Below are positions 46,260 to 54,517 of a stretch of DNA of 64,000 nucleotides, piece after piece. The stretch lies in the NCBI RefSeq assembly GCF_008704855.1, contig NZ_CP023691.1, positions 2,976,001 to 3,040,000 on the forward strand, written 5' to 3'. The DNA is from Streptomyces platensis (GTDB lineage: Bacteria; Actinomycetota; Actinomycetes; Streptomycetales; Streptomycetaceae). The position numbers and the translations under genes are program-made. The notes beneath the pieces were generated by a model. It ran no database searches and was not told where the DNA came from. It saw only the letters and a program-made list of their open reading frames with translations. Position 1 is the stretch's first letter. Each line of letters opens with the position of its first letter.

Positions 46260-47528
46260 TCAGCGGGTGTGGCCGTCGCCCGTGACGATGTACTTCGTGG
46301 AGGTCAGTTCCGGCAGTCCCATGGGGCCGCGGGCGTGCAGCTTCTGCGTCGAGATGCCGATCTCCGCACCGAAGCCGAACTCGCCGCCGTCGGTGAAGCG
46401 GGTGGACGCGTTGACCGCGACGGTGGTCGAGTCGACCAACTGGGTGAAGCGGCGGGCGGCGGCCTGCGAGGTGGTGACGATCGCCTCGGTGTGACCGGAG
46501 GTCCAGCGCCGGATGTGCGCCACCGCCGCGTCCAGGTCGGGCACCACGGCGGCCGCGATGTCGTACGAGAGGTATTCGGTGGCCCAGTCCTCGTCGGTGG
46601 CGGGGGCCACCAGCCCGGGGCCCGCCTGCTGCCAGGCGGCGTCGCCGTGCACGATCACCCCGGCCTGGGTCAGCGCCTCCAGGGCGCGCGGCAGGAACTT
46701 CTCGGCGATCCCGGCGTGCACCAGCACCGTCTCGGCGGCGTTGCAGACGCTGGGCCGCTGGGCCTTGGAGTTGACCAGGATGTCGACGGCCATGTCGAGA
46801 TCGGCGGCCTCGTCGACGTAGACGTGGCAGTTGCCGGTGCCGGTCTCGATGACCGGGACGGTGGACTCCTCGACGACCGTACGGATCAGGGACGCGCCGC
46901 CGCGCGGGATCAGCACGTCGACCAGGCCGCGGGCGCGCATCAGCTCCCGTACGGAGTCACGGCTCTCGCCGGGCACCAGCTGGACCGCGTCGGCGGGCAG
47001 CCCGGCGCTCTGGACGGCGTCGCGCAGCACGTCCACCAGAGCGCTGTTGGAGGCGTACGCGGAGGACGAGCCGCGCAGCAGCACGGCGTTGCCGGACTTC
47101 AGGCACAGGGCCGCGGCGTCCACCGTCACATTGGGCCGGGCCTCGTAGATGATCCCGATCACGCCGAGCGGGACCCGGACCTGCCGCAGGTCGAGGCCGT
47201 TGGCCAGGGTCGAGCCGCGCACCACCTCGCCCACCGGGTCGGGCAGCGCCACGACCTGGCGGACATCGGCGGCGATGGCCGCGATCCGCTCGGGGGTGAG
47301 GGTGAGCCGGTCCACAATCGACTCGGCGGTGCCCGCCGCCCGCGCCTTGGCGATGTCCTGGGCGTTGGCGGTGACGATCGCCTCGGTCCGCTCCACCAGG
47401 GCGTCGGCGATGGCCAGCAGCGCCGCGTCCCGGGCCGTACGCGGCAGTGGCGCCAGAACGGCGGCTGCCTCCCGCGCGCGGCGGGCGGTCTCGAGGACGG
47501 GCGAGGAGTGCGATGCGCTGCTGGTCAT
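46260..47528 (-). CDS. proA: Gamma-glutamyl phosphate reductase
   Basis: A 422-residue aldehyde-dehydrogenase-fold enzyme that reduces gamma-glutamyl phosphate to the semialdehyde, the second step of proline synthesis. The catalytic Cys is in [15 protein letters not shown]. The NADPH-binding regions [20 protein letters not shown] and GSSSAYASN are clear. The ATG at 47528 is used. It is separated from proB by one unknown gene and does not overlap it. Confidence 0.97.
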   Translation of the reverse strand: MTSSASHSSPVLETARRAREAAAVLAPLPRTARDAALLAIADALVERTEAIVTANAQDIAKARAAGTAESIVDRLTLTPERIAAIAADVRQVVALPDPVGEVVRGSTLANGLDLRQVRVPLGVIGIIYEARPNVTVDAAALCLKSGNAVLLRGSSSAYASNSALVDVLRDAVQSAGLPADAVQLVPGESRDSVRELMRARGLVDVLIPRGGASLIRTVVEESTVPVIETGTGNCHVYVDEAADLDMAVDILVNSKAQRPSVCNAAETVLVHAGIAEKFLPRALEALTQAGVIVHGDAAWQQAGPGLVAPATDEDWATEYLSYDIAAAVVPDLDAAVAHIRRWTSGHTEAIVTTSQAAARRFTQLVDSTTVAVNASTRFTDGGEFGFGAEIGISTQKLHARGPMGLPELTSTKYIVTGDGHTR

Positions 47529-47600
47529 GGCCGCAGCCTAGCTGGGCGGCAGGCTGCGGCCACGCCGTATCTCACAGCGCGGGACGCGGAGGGCCGGTGG

Positions 47601-48092
47601 TCAGAACGGGTGGACGCCGACCGGGGAGGCCGGCGGCGGGCCGTACCCCTCCGCGAGGCGCTGGTGATACGTCTCACGGTCGATGACTTCCAGGCCGACG
47701 ATCTCCCACGGCGGCAGCTTGGCCGTCGAGCGGTGCTCGCCCCACAGCCGCAGCGCGACCGCGGCGGCGTCGTGCAGGTCCCGCGCCTCCTCCCAGTAGC
47801 GGATCTCGGCGTGGTCGGTGGCGTAGCGGCTGGTCAGCAGGAACGGATGGTCGTGGGCGAGCTGCTCCAGCGCCCGCCGGACCTCGTTCAGCGGGGCCTT
47901 GGCTCCGGAGACGCTGAGCGTGATGTGCCACAGCCGGGACGCCTCCCGGCGGCCGCCCTCCGGTGCCTGGTGCGCGGCCCCGGGACGCTCCGCACTCCGC
48001 TCCTCGCCGGCCGCTTCCTCACCGGTTCCGACGCTGGTCAGTGTGCGCTCCGCCGTCCCTCGGGGCGGTGCCCCTGGGCGCCCTCGTCTCAC
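47601..48092 (-). CDS. Unknown protein between proA and proB
   Basis: A 163-residue protein. About 50 N-terminal residues are low complexity, then RLWHITLSVSGAKAPLNEVRRALEQLAHDHPFLLTSRYATDHAEIRYWEEARDL suggests a small alpha/beta (ferredoxin-like) domain. The true start may be downstream of 48092. There is no signal peptide or membrane segment. It lies in the pro region but nothing links it to proline synthesis. Confidence 0.7.
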   Translation of the reverse strand: MRRGRPGAPPRGTAERTLTSVGTGEEAAGEERSAERPGAAHQAPEGGRREASRLWHITLSVSGAKAPLNEVRRALEQLAHDHPFLLTSRYATDHAEIRYWEEARDLHDAAAVALRLWGEHRSTAKLPPWEIVGLEVIDRETYHQRLAEGYGPPPASPVGVHPF

Positions 48093-48332
48093 CGGCGGCC
48101 TCCTGTGATGAGAATCGCTCCGCTCTTGGGGGGTGCGGAGTCGTCGTACCTCGGCGGATGCGCGTGCGCGCTGCGGGCGCCGCTCCCCTACGGCGCCCCC
48201 GCAACAAAGTTGACCAGCCCGCGGCCCGTCGCGGGGGCGTTTTCCCCAAGGTCTCCATGGAAAGGCCGGTCTTCACACCAGACCGGAGGGGCGGTTTTCG
48301 GCCGCCGGTGGAGGTCGTGCCAGGACGGGCCC
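48093..48332. other. Gap between the unknown gene and proB
   Basis: These 240 bp contain no clear gene, RNA or strong hairpin. The promoter of the gene at 47601 may be here. Confidence 0.35.
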
Positions 48333-49457
48333 TCAGGAGTGCAGCAGCACCAGATCGTCGCGGTGCACGACCTCCCGCTCATAGGCGGGGCCCAGCTCGC
48401 GCGCGAGATCGCGGGTCGAACGCCCCATCAATCGGGGGATTTCCCGGGCATCGAAATTGACGACGCCGCGGGCCACCGCGCGGCCCTCACCGTCCCGCAG
48501 CTCGACCGGGTCGCCGGCGGAGAACTCGCCCTCCACGGAGGCGATGCCGGCCGGCAGCAGCGAGGAACGGCGCTCGACGACGGCCCGTACCGCCCCGTCG
48601 TCCAGAATCAGCGCCCCGCGCGGGGTGGAGGCGTGCGCGAGCCACAGCAGCCGGTCGGCGGAGCGGCGGCCGGTGCGCAGGAAGTGGGTGCCGGTGGAGC
48701 CGCCGGCCAGGGCGTCCGCGGCGTGCACGGCGGAGGTCAGGACGACCGGGATACCGGCCGCGGCCGCGATCCGGGCCGCCTCGACCTTGGTGACCATGCC
48801 GCCGGTGCCGACGCCGGCCTTGCCCGCGCTGCCGATGGAGATGCCCTCCAGGTCCTTGGGCCCCTGGACCTCGGCTATCCGGGAGGTGCCGGGGGTGGCC
48901 GGATCGCCGTCGTAGAGGCCGTCCACGTCGGAGAGCAGGATCAGCAGGTCGGCGCGGACGAGGTGGGCGACCAGGGCCGCCAGCCGGTCGTTGTCGCCGA
49001 ACCGGATCTCGTCGGTGGCGACGGTGTCGTTCTCGTTCACGATCGGTACGGCGCCCATGGCCAGCAGCTGGTCGAGGGTCCGGTAGGCGTTGCGGTAGTG
49101 GGCCCGGCGGCTGGTGTCGTCGGAGGTCAGCAGGACCTGGCCGACGCGGCGGCCGTAGCGGGCGAAGGAGGCGGTGTAGCGGGCGACCAGCAGGCCCTGG
49201 CCGACGCTGGCGGCGGCCTGCTGCCGGGCCAGGTCGCGGGGCCGTTTCGCGAGCCCCAGGGGCGCCAGACCGGCCGCGATGGCGCCGGAGGAGACCAGCA
49301 CGATCTCCTTGTCCTGGTGCTTGGCCAGCACGTCCACCAGGGCGTCGACGCGGTCCGCGTCCAGTCCCCCCGCGGCCGTGGTCAGCGAGGACGAGCCGAC
49401 CTTCACCACGATCCGGCGGGCGTCCTTCACGTCCTGCCTTGCGCCTGCCACCTGCAT
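48333..49457 (-). CDS. proB: Glutamate 5-kinase
   Basis: A 374-residue kinase that makes gamma-glutamyl phosphate from glutamate, the first and feedback-controlled step of proline synthesis. The amino-acid kinase domain has RRIVVKVGSSSL, VSSGAIAAGLAPLGL, PIVNENDTVATDEIRFGDND and GTGGMVTKVEAARIA. A C-terminal PUA domain follows (from about residue 285). The ATG at 49457 begins MQVAGARQDVKDARR and is preferred over longer frames. It is divergent from the CDP-glycerol transferase gene. Confidence 0.96.
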   Translation of the reverse strand: MQVAGARQDVKDARRIVVKVGSSSLTTAAGGLDADRVDALVDVLAKHQDKEIVLVSSGAIAAGLAPLGLAKRPRDLARQQAAASVGQGLLVARYTASFARYGRRVGQVLLTSDDTSRRAHYRNAYRTLDQLLAMGAVPIVNENDTVATDEIRFGDNDRLAALVAHLVRADLLILLSDVDGLYDGDPATPGTSRIAEVQGPKDLEGISIGSAGKAGVGTGGMVTKVEAARIAAAAGIPVVLTSAVHAADALAGGSTGTHFLRTGRRSADRLLWLAHASTPRGALILDDGAVRAVVERRSSLLPAGIASVEGEFSAGDPVELRDGEGRAVARGVVNFDAREIPRLMGRSTRDLARELGPAYEREVVHRDDLVLLHS

Positions 49458-49885
49458 ACCCCTGTACTCGCCGATCCCACCGCCGTACGGGGGACTCTGC
49501 CCGGCCCGCACCACGGCCCTACGGGCGCAATCTACGGCAGAGCGGGCCGCGGGCGCTTCGTGATATTGCCTGGCGGACGGCCTGTGAGACGGAGCCGGCC
49601 GGTCCCGGCGGGGGGAAAAGTGGCGCAGAATAGGGGCCGCGCTTCCCGTTCGCCCGATACCCGGCGAGGTTTTCCTTAAGAGAGAATCCGAGGCCAGCTG
49701 GTTGCGTTCGATTGATCCGCTTTCGCGGTGATGAGAGCCACAGCAGATTGTCACCAGGGCCAACAAGGTCATACGGTCGGGTGTCCATCGGTCCCGTTTC
49801 GCCGCTCCGGCGGCGTCGCAGCGCGGGACCCGGCCGCCCCCCTCGGCCTCTCCCTGACCTTTCGTGCTGCCAGGAGCCCTCCCCC
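49458..49885. other. Divergent control region proB / CDP-glycerol transferase
   Basis: The 428 bp are relatively A+T-rich near 49668-49730 (GGTTTTCCTTAAGAGAGAA). They hold the plus-strand promoter at 49748-49777 and presumably the proB promoter. No gene is visible. Confidence 0.5.
49748..49777 (+). promoter_or_regulatory. Vegetative-type promoter of the CDP-glycerol transferase gene
   Basis: TTGTCA (49748-49753) and TACGGT (49772-49777) are 18 nt apart, a good match to the main sigma factor consensus. The predicted leader is about 100 nt. Confidence 0.65.
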
Positions 49886-51973
49886 GTGCCTTCCGCCGGA
49901 ATCGTCCCCCGCCGAGCCGTACAGCTCGCGGCCCTCTTCGCGATGATGGTCGCCTTCACCGCGCAGCTCCTCGGTGCGCTGCTGCCCGTCATCCCGCTGT
50001 TCATCGCCGCATCCGTGGTCAACCTGGGTCTCGACCTGGTCCTCCAGCACAAGCAGCCCGGCCTGCTCGCGGTGCTCGGCCGGATCCGGTTCGACGTCAC
50101 GGTGCGCCAGTTGCTGCGCGACATGCTGATACTGGTCGGCCTGCTGCACATCGACGGCATCAACCCGCTCGAGGAGCAGGCGCCGCTCACCATCACGCTG
50201 CTCCTCTTCTACGGCACCCACTTCGTGTGCCAGGCCGTCGCGGTGCTGGTCCGCCGGACCCGCAGCCTGCCGTTCGTCACCCGCAACATCGACGCGAGCG
50301 CGCTGCGGCTGACGGACGCCCCGCCGCGCATCCTCTCCCGCCAGACGGGCCGTCGCCTGCTGCGCTTCTCGGTGCCCACCACGACCGGCATGATGCTCAC
50401 CGCGATCACCACCGACGCGTTCTGGGGCGGCATCGGCCTGGCCGTCTCCCTGGCCCTGTCCGCCGGCGGCACGCTCTACCTGGGCACCTGGCTGCTGCCG
50501 AAGAAGCGGGTGGCCAACGAGAAGCAGGCCCTGGAGTGGCTGGACAACTGGCTGGCGGAGTACCGGCCGACGGTCGGTATGTACTTCTCCGGCGGCTCCT
50601 CGTCCGCCTACCAGGCCAACATGTGGCTGAGCACCCTCGCCGGCCTGGACGGCAACCCGATCATCGTGCTGCGTGAGCGCTTCATGGTGCAGAAGATCGA
50701 GGCCACCGACGTGCCGATCGTCTGCATCCCCAAGGTCGCCAACCTGATGCGGCTGGAGCACTCCACGCTCAAGGTGCTGCTGCACCCGGCGAACTCCGGC
50801 AAGACCTCGCAGATCCTGCGCATCCCGTCCATCAAGCACGCCTTCACCAACCACGGTGAGAGCGACAAGCTGTCCTCCTGCAACCCGTACGCGAAGGCGT
50901 ACGACGAGGTGTGGGTGGCGGGCCCGGCAGCCCGTGACCGCTACCAGCTCGCCGACATCGGCGTCGAGGACAAGGACGTCATCGAGGTCGGCCGCCCCCA
51001 GCTGGCCCCGATCAAGCCGTACACGGGCGCCCCGGCCGGCCGGCTGACGACCGTGCTGTACGCCCCGACCTGGGAGGGCTGGGACGGCAACCCGGGCAAC
51101 ACCTCGGTGATCCTGGCGGGCGAGAACATCGTCCGCGAGCTGCTCGCCGACGAGAACGTGCGGCTGCTGTACAAGCCGCACCCGATGACCGGTTCCGTGG
51201 ACCCGCGGGCGGGCGCCGCCAACACCCGCATCCAGGCGATGATCGCGGAGGCGAACACCCGGCGCAGCGGAGCGCGGCCCGGCCCGGAGGCGGCCGCCGA
51301 ACTGGCCCGCTGCGCCGAGGAGCTGAACGCGCTGACCACCTCCGCGTTCCGCAAGAGCGCGGACGAGCTGGAGCGGATGCGGCTCCAGGGCACCCCGGAG
51401 GAGGGCCGTGCCGCGGCCGTCGCGGCGGCCGTCACCGCCTGGGAAGAGGCGTACTGGAACTCCTTCCCCGAGTGGGAGCACCGCATCATCGTCACCGCCC
51501 GTCCCGGCATCTTCAGCTGCTTCAACGAGGCCGACGTGCTGATCAGCGATGTCTCCAGCGTCGTCTCCGACTACCTGACCAGCGAGAAGCCGTACGCGGT
51601 CGCCAACACCTCGGGGATGAGCGAGGACGACTTCCGGGTGAACTTCCCGACCGTGCGGGCGGCGACGATCCTCACGCCGGAGGCGGCGGAGGTGGCCGGT
51701 CTCCTCGACGCGGTCCGCAACCCGGAGAAGGACACCCTGGCCGCGGAGCGCGCCGAGCTCAAGGAGCATCTGCTGGGCCCGTCGGACCCGCCGTCGTCGG
51801 TCCGCTTCAACCAGGCGGCGCTGGCGCTGTGCACCAAGGCCGACGAGCGGCGCATCCGGATGGAGAACCGGCTGTCCGGTATCCCCGGTCAGCGCTCGCA
51901 GGAGGACGTGGACACCTCCGAGACGGCCGAGAACCAGGACAACGGCGCCTCGGACGCCACGGCCGCCGTCTAG
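49886..51973 (+). CDS. CDP-glycerol glycerophosphotransferase-like protein (teichoic-acid type)
   Basis: A 695-residue protein. The N-terminal third (about 1-230) has several hydrophobic helices. The C-terminal part is a CDP-glycerol:polyol-phosphate transferase domain, with FTNHGESDKLSSCNPYAKAYDEVWVAG, VLYAPTWEGWDG, LLYKPHPMTGS and DVLISDVSSVVSDYLTSEKPYAV. Such enzymes build poly(glycerol phosphate) chains of wall teichoic or similar polymers. The GTG at 49886 has AGGAG 9 nt upstream. It stands between obg and proB with its own promoter and terminator. The fused membrane part is unusual relative to soluble TagF. Confidence 0.88.
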   Translation: MPSAGIVPRRAVQLAALFAMMVAFTAQLLGALLPVIPLFIAASVVNLGLDLVLQHKQPGLLAVLGRIRFDVTVRQLLRDMLILVGLLHIDGINPLEEQAPLTITLLLFYGTHFVCQAVAVLVRRTRSLPFVTRNIDASALRLTDAPPRILSRQTGRRLLRFSVPTTTGMMLTAITTDAFWGGIGLAVSLALSAGGTLYLGTWLLPKKRVANEKQALEWLDNWLAEYRPTVGMYFSGGSSSAYQANMWLSTLAGLDGNPIIVLRERFMVQKIEATDVPIVCIPKVANLMRLEHSTLKVLLHPANSGKTSQILRIPSIKHAFTNHGESDKLSSCNPYAKAYDEVWVAGPAARDRYQLADIGVEDKDVIEVGRPQLAPIKPYTGAPAGRLTTVLYAPTWEGWDGNPGNTSVILAGENIVRELLADENVRLLYKPHPMTGSVDPRAGAANTRIQAMIAEANTRRSGARPGPEAAAELARCAEELNALTTSAFRKSADELERMRLQGTPEEGRAAAVAAAVTAWEEAYWNSFPEWEHRIIVTARPGIFSCFNEADVLISDVSSVVSDYLTSEKPYAVANTSGMSEDDFRVNFPTVRAATILTPEAAEVAGLLDAVRNPEKDTLAAERAELKEHLLGPSDPPSSVRFNQAALALCTKADERRIRMENRLSGIPGQRSQEDVDTSETAENQDNGASDATAAV

Positions 51974-52016
51974 GCCGCAGCGGGCCGCTGACGGCTTCGC
52001 GGAGCGCGACGGAGCG

Positions 52017-52078
52017 GCACGGCAAACGGGGAAGGCCCCCGGGAGGAGAACTCCCGGGGGCCTTCCCCGTTGCCGTGC
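52017..52078. terminator. Long bidirectional hairpin between CDP-glycerol transferase and obg
   Basis: About 28 bp of stem with one bulged A: the central 20-nt arms are exact (CCCCCGGGAG facing CTCCCGGGGG around a GAGAA loop), extended by GCACGGC/GCCGTGC. It serves both convergent genes. Confidence 0.85.
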
Positions 52079-52103
52079 GTGCCCTGGGCCGCCGGGCGGA
52101 CCG

Positions 52104-53540
52104 TCAGAAGGGCCGGAAGCCGTCGTACTCCTCGTCGGCCTCGTCCCGTGCCACGTCCCGGTCCTTGCGGCGCTGCGCGGCCGGCCGGGGCGCCTCCATG
52201 CGGTGGTCCTCGCCGCGCCGTCCCAGCATCTCCGCACCGGCCGCCATCATCGGCTCCCAGTCGAAGACGACCGCGTTGTCCTCGGGGCCGATGGCGATGC
52301 CGTCGCCCGCGTGCGCGCCCGCCTTGCGCAGCTGGTCCTCGACACCGAGGCGGTTGAGGCGGTCGGCGAGGTAGCCGACGGCCTCGTCGTTGTTGAAGTC
52401 GGTCTGGCGGACCCAGCGCTCGGGCTTCTCGCCGCGCACGCGGAAGAAGTTCTCGCCCTCTTCCGTGACCGTGAAGCCGGCGTCGTCAACGGCCTTGGGC
52501 CGGATGACGATACGGGTGGCTTCCTGCACGGGCTTGGCGGCGCGGGCCTTGGAGACCACGTCGGCGAGCGCGAAGGACAGCTCCTTCAGGCCCATGTGGG
52601 CGACCGCGGAGACCTCGAACACGCGGTAGCCGCGCTCTTCCAGGTCGGGGCGGATGATGTCGGCGAGGTCCTTGCCGTCCGGGACGTCGATCTTGTTGAG
52701 GACGACCATCCGGGGCCGGTTGTCCAGACCGCCGTACTGCTTGAGCTCTTCCTCGATGGTGTCGAGGTCGGAGACCGGGTCACGGTCGGCCTCCAGGGTC
52801 GCGGTGTCCAGGACGTGTACGAGCACCTCGCAGCGCTCGACGTGCCGCAGGAACTCCAGGCCCAGGCCCTTGCCCTGGCTCGCGCCGGGGATCAGACCGG
52901 GGACGTCCGCGATCGTGTAGACGGTCGAACCGGCCGTCACCACACCGAGGTTGGGCACCAGGGTGGTGAAGGGGTAGTCGGCGATCTTGGGCTTCGCGGC
53001 GGAGAGCACCGAGATCAGCGAGGACTTGCCGGCGCTCGGGTAGCCGACCAGCGCGACATCCGCGACGGTCTTGAGCTCCAGCACGATGTCGCGGGCCTCA
53101 CCGGGCTCGCCGAGCAGCGCGAAACCGGGCGCCTTACGGCGGGCCGAGGCCAGCGCGGCATTGCCGAGGCCGCCGCGGCCGCCCTGGCCGGCGACGAAGG
53201 TGGTGCCCTGGCCGACGAGGTCGGCGAGCACATTGCCCTCGCGGTCCAGGACGACGGTGCCGTCGGGGACCGGCAGGACCAGGTCCTGGCCGTTCTTGCC
53301 GGAGCGGTTGTCGCCCGCGCCCGGCTGGCCGTTGGTGGCCTTGCGGTGCGGGTGGTGGTGGTATTCGAGAAGTGTGGTGACGTCCTGGTCGACCACCAGG
53401 GTCACATCGCCGCCACGGCCGCCGTTGCCGCCGTCCGGGCCGCCCAGCGGCTTGAACTTCTCCCGCATCACGGAGGCCACGCCGTGGCCTCCGTTACCCG
53501 CGGCGACGTGCAGCTCGACGCGGTCCACGAAGGTGGTCAT
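52104..53540 (-). CDS. obg: Obg GTPase (GTPase CgtA)
   Basis: A 478-residue GTPase that works in 50S maturation and, in Streptomyces, affects differentiation. The Gly-rich OBG fold covers residues 1-160 ([18 protein letters not shown]). The G domain has GYPSAGKSS (G1), [11 protein letters not shown] (G3) and [11 protein letters not shown] (G4). An OCT domain lies near the C-terminus ([34 protein letters not shown]). The ATG at 53540 is used. It follows rpmA after a hairpin. Confidence 0.97.
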   Translation of the reverse strand: MTTFVDRVELHVAAGNGGHGVASVMREKFKPLGGPDGGNGGRGGDVTLVVDQDVTTLLEYHHHPHRKATNGQPGAGDNRSGKNGQDLVLPVPDGTVVLDREGNVLADLVGQGTTFVAGQGGRGGLGNAALASARRKAPGFALLGEPGEARDIVLELKTVADVALVGYPSAGKSSLISVLSAAKPKIADYPFTTLVPNLGVVTAGSTVYTIADVPGLIPGASQGKGLGLEFLRHVERCEVLVHVLDTATLEADRDPVSDLDTIEEELKQYGGLDNRPRMVVLNKIDVPDGKDLADIIRPDLEERGYRVFEVSAVAHMGLKELSFALADVVSKARAAKPVQEATRIVIRPKAVDDAGFTVTEEGENFFRVRGEKPERWVRQTDFNNDEAVGYLADRLNRLGVEDQLRKAGAHAGDGIAIGPEDNAVVFDWEPMMAAGAEMLGRRGEDHRMEAPRPAAQRRKDRDVARDEADEEYDGFRPF

Positions 53541-53611
53541 GGTGGGGGTGCCTCCAGGTAACTACGGGTATGTCGCTTTACTTGCGCGCATGTCTCTGTA
53601 CTAACACGCAA

Positions 53612-53656
53612 GGGCGGACCGGCCTTCCCGCTGTCGCGGGAGAAGGCGGTCCGCCC
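53612..53656 (-). terminator. Hairpin between rpmA and obg
   Basis: GGGCGGACC (53612-53620) pairs with GGTCCGCCC (53648-53656), and an inner CCGC/GCGG extends it. It may reduce read-through from the ribosomal genes into obg. Confidence 0.65.
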
Positions 53657-53699
53657 CTGAGTGGTGCTGATGCTGAGCTATCGCTCGGTCAGGCCGTGA

Positions 53700-53957
53700 T
53701 TACTCGGCGACCGGAACGATGTTCACGACCTTGCGGCCACGGTGGGTGCCGAACTGCACCGCGCCGGACGCAAGGGCGAACAGGGTGTCGTCGCCGCCAC
53801 GGCCGACGCCCGTGCCGGGGTGGAAGTGGGTGCCACGCTGGCGGACCAGGATCTCACCGGCGAGGACGGCCTGACCGCCGAAGCGCTTCACGCCGAGCCG
53901 CTGAGCATTGGAATCGCGACCGTTCCGAGTGGACGATGCGCCCTTCTTATGTGCCAT
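53700..53957 (-). CDS. rpmA: 50S ribosomal protein L27
   Basis: An 85-residue protein with the full L27 sequence: [40 protein letters not shown] and the zinc-free core [20 protein letters not shown]. Its N-terminal tail reaches the peptidyl transferase centre. It lies 14 nt after rplU. Confidence 0.98.
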   Translation of the reverse strand: MAHKKGASSTRNGRDSNAQRLGVKRFGGQAVLAGEILVRQRGTHFHPGTGVGRGGDDTLFALASGAVQFGTHRGRKVVNIVPVAE

Positions 53958-53971
53958 GTCTCCTCAGTCCC

Positions 53972-54292
53972 TTACTTCGCCGGAGCGTCGATGCCGGTGA
54001 TCTTCAGCGCCGTGTGGAGCTGGCGGTGGCCGATCCGCTTCTTGTAACCGGTCTTGTTCTTGTACTTCTGGATCCGGATCTTGTCGCCCTTGTGGTGGTC
54101 GACGACCTCGCCCTGGACCTTCACGCCGGCCAGGACCCACGGGTCGCTGGTGACAGCGTCACCGTCGACGACCAGCAGCGTGGAGAGCTCGACGGTGTCG
54201 CCGACCTTGCTGGTGGAGATGCGGTCAATCTCGATGACGTCGCCAACAGCAACCTTCTGCTGGCGTCCGCCGGTGCGCACGATCGCGTACAC
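53972..54292 (-). CDS. rplU: 50S ribosomal protein L21
   Basis: A 106-residue ribosomal protein: [20 protein letters not shown] at the start and [16 protein letters not shown] near the end are the L21 signature. It is first in the rplU-rpmA operon, transcribed from the promoter at 54447-54475 with a leader of about 150 nt. Confidence 0.98.
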   Translation of the reverse strand: MYAIVRTGGRQQKVAVGDVIEIDRISTSKVGDTVELSTLLVVDGDAVTSDPWVLAGVKVQGEVVDHHKGDKIRIQKYKNKTGYKKRIGHRQLHTALKITGIDAPAK

Positions 54293-54446
54293 GCGGAACT
54301 CTCTTTCGCTAGGAACGGATCCTCTGATGCCAGCCGCTCACACGGGCTCGGGATAGGGCCCGTGGAATCCGAATGGACGAGCGGCCTCCCTCGGCGGACC
54401 GAGAGGTGTTTGCTCAGGGGTTTGGTGTCACAGACACCGACGGTCA

Positions 54447-54475
54447 AGGTTACGGGGCCTTGACCAGGGGGTCAA
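54447..54475 (-). promoter_or_regulatory. Vegetative promoter of rplU-rpmA
   Basis: On the minus strand TTGACC (54470-54475) and TAACCT (54447-54452) are exactly 17 nt apart, the best promoter match in the window. A second TTGACC-like copy follows, giving an inverted repeat GGTCAAGG/CCTTGACC (54442-54465). Confidence 0.8.
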
Positions 54476-54480
54476 ACCGG

Positions 54481-54504
54481 CCCCGGACCGCCTGCGGTCC
54501 GGGG
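54481..54504 (-). terminator. Hairpin downstream of RNase E/G gene
   Basis: CCCCGGACCG (54481-54490) pairs with CGGTCCGGGG (54495-54504) around a CCTG loop, 13 nt after the stop. Confidence 0.75.
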
Positions 54505-54517
54505 CACGGCCGACTGC

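Noticed and set aside
46227..49679. 1150-codon plus-strand frame opposite proA and proB
   Set aside because: It covers two recognised enzymes on the other strand and gaps between them; no ribosome site or motif.
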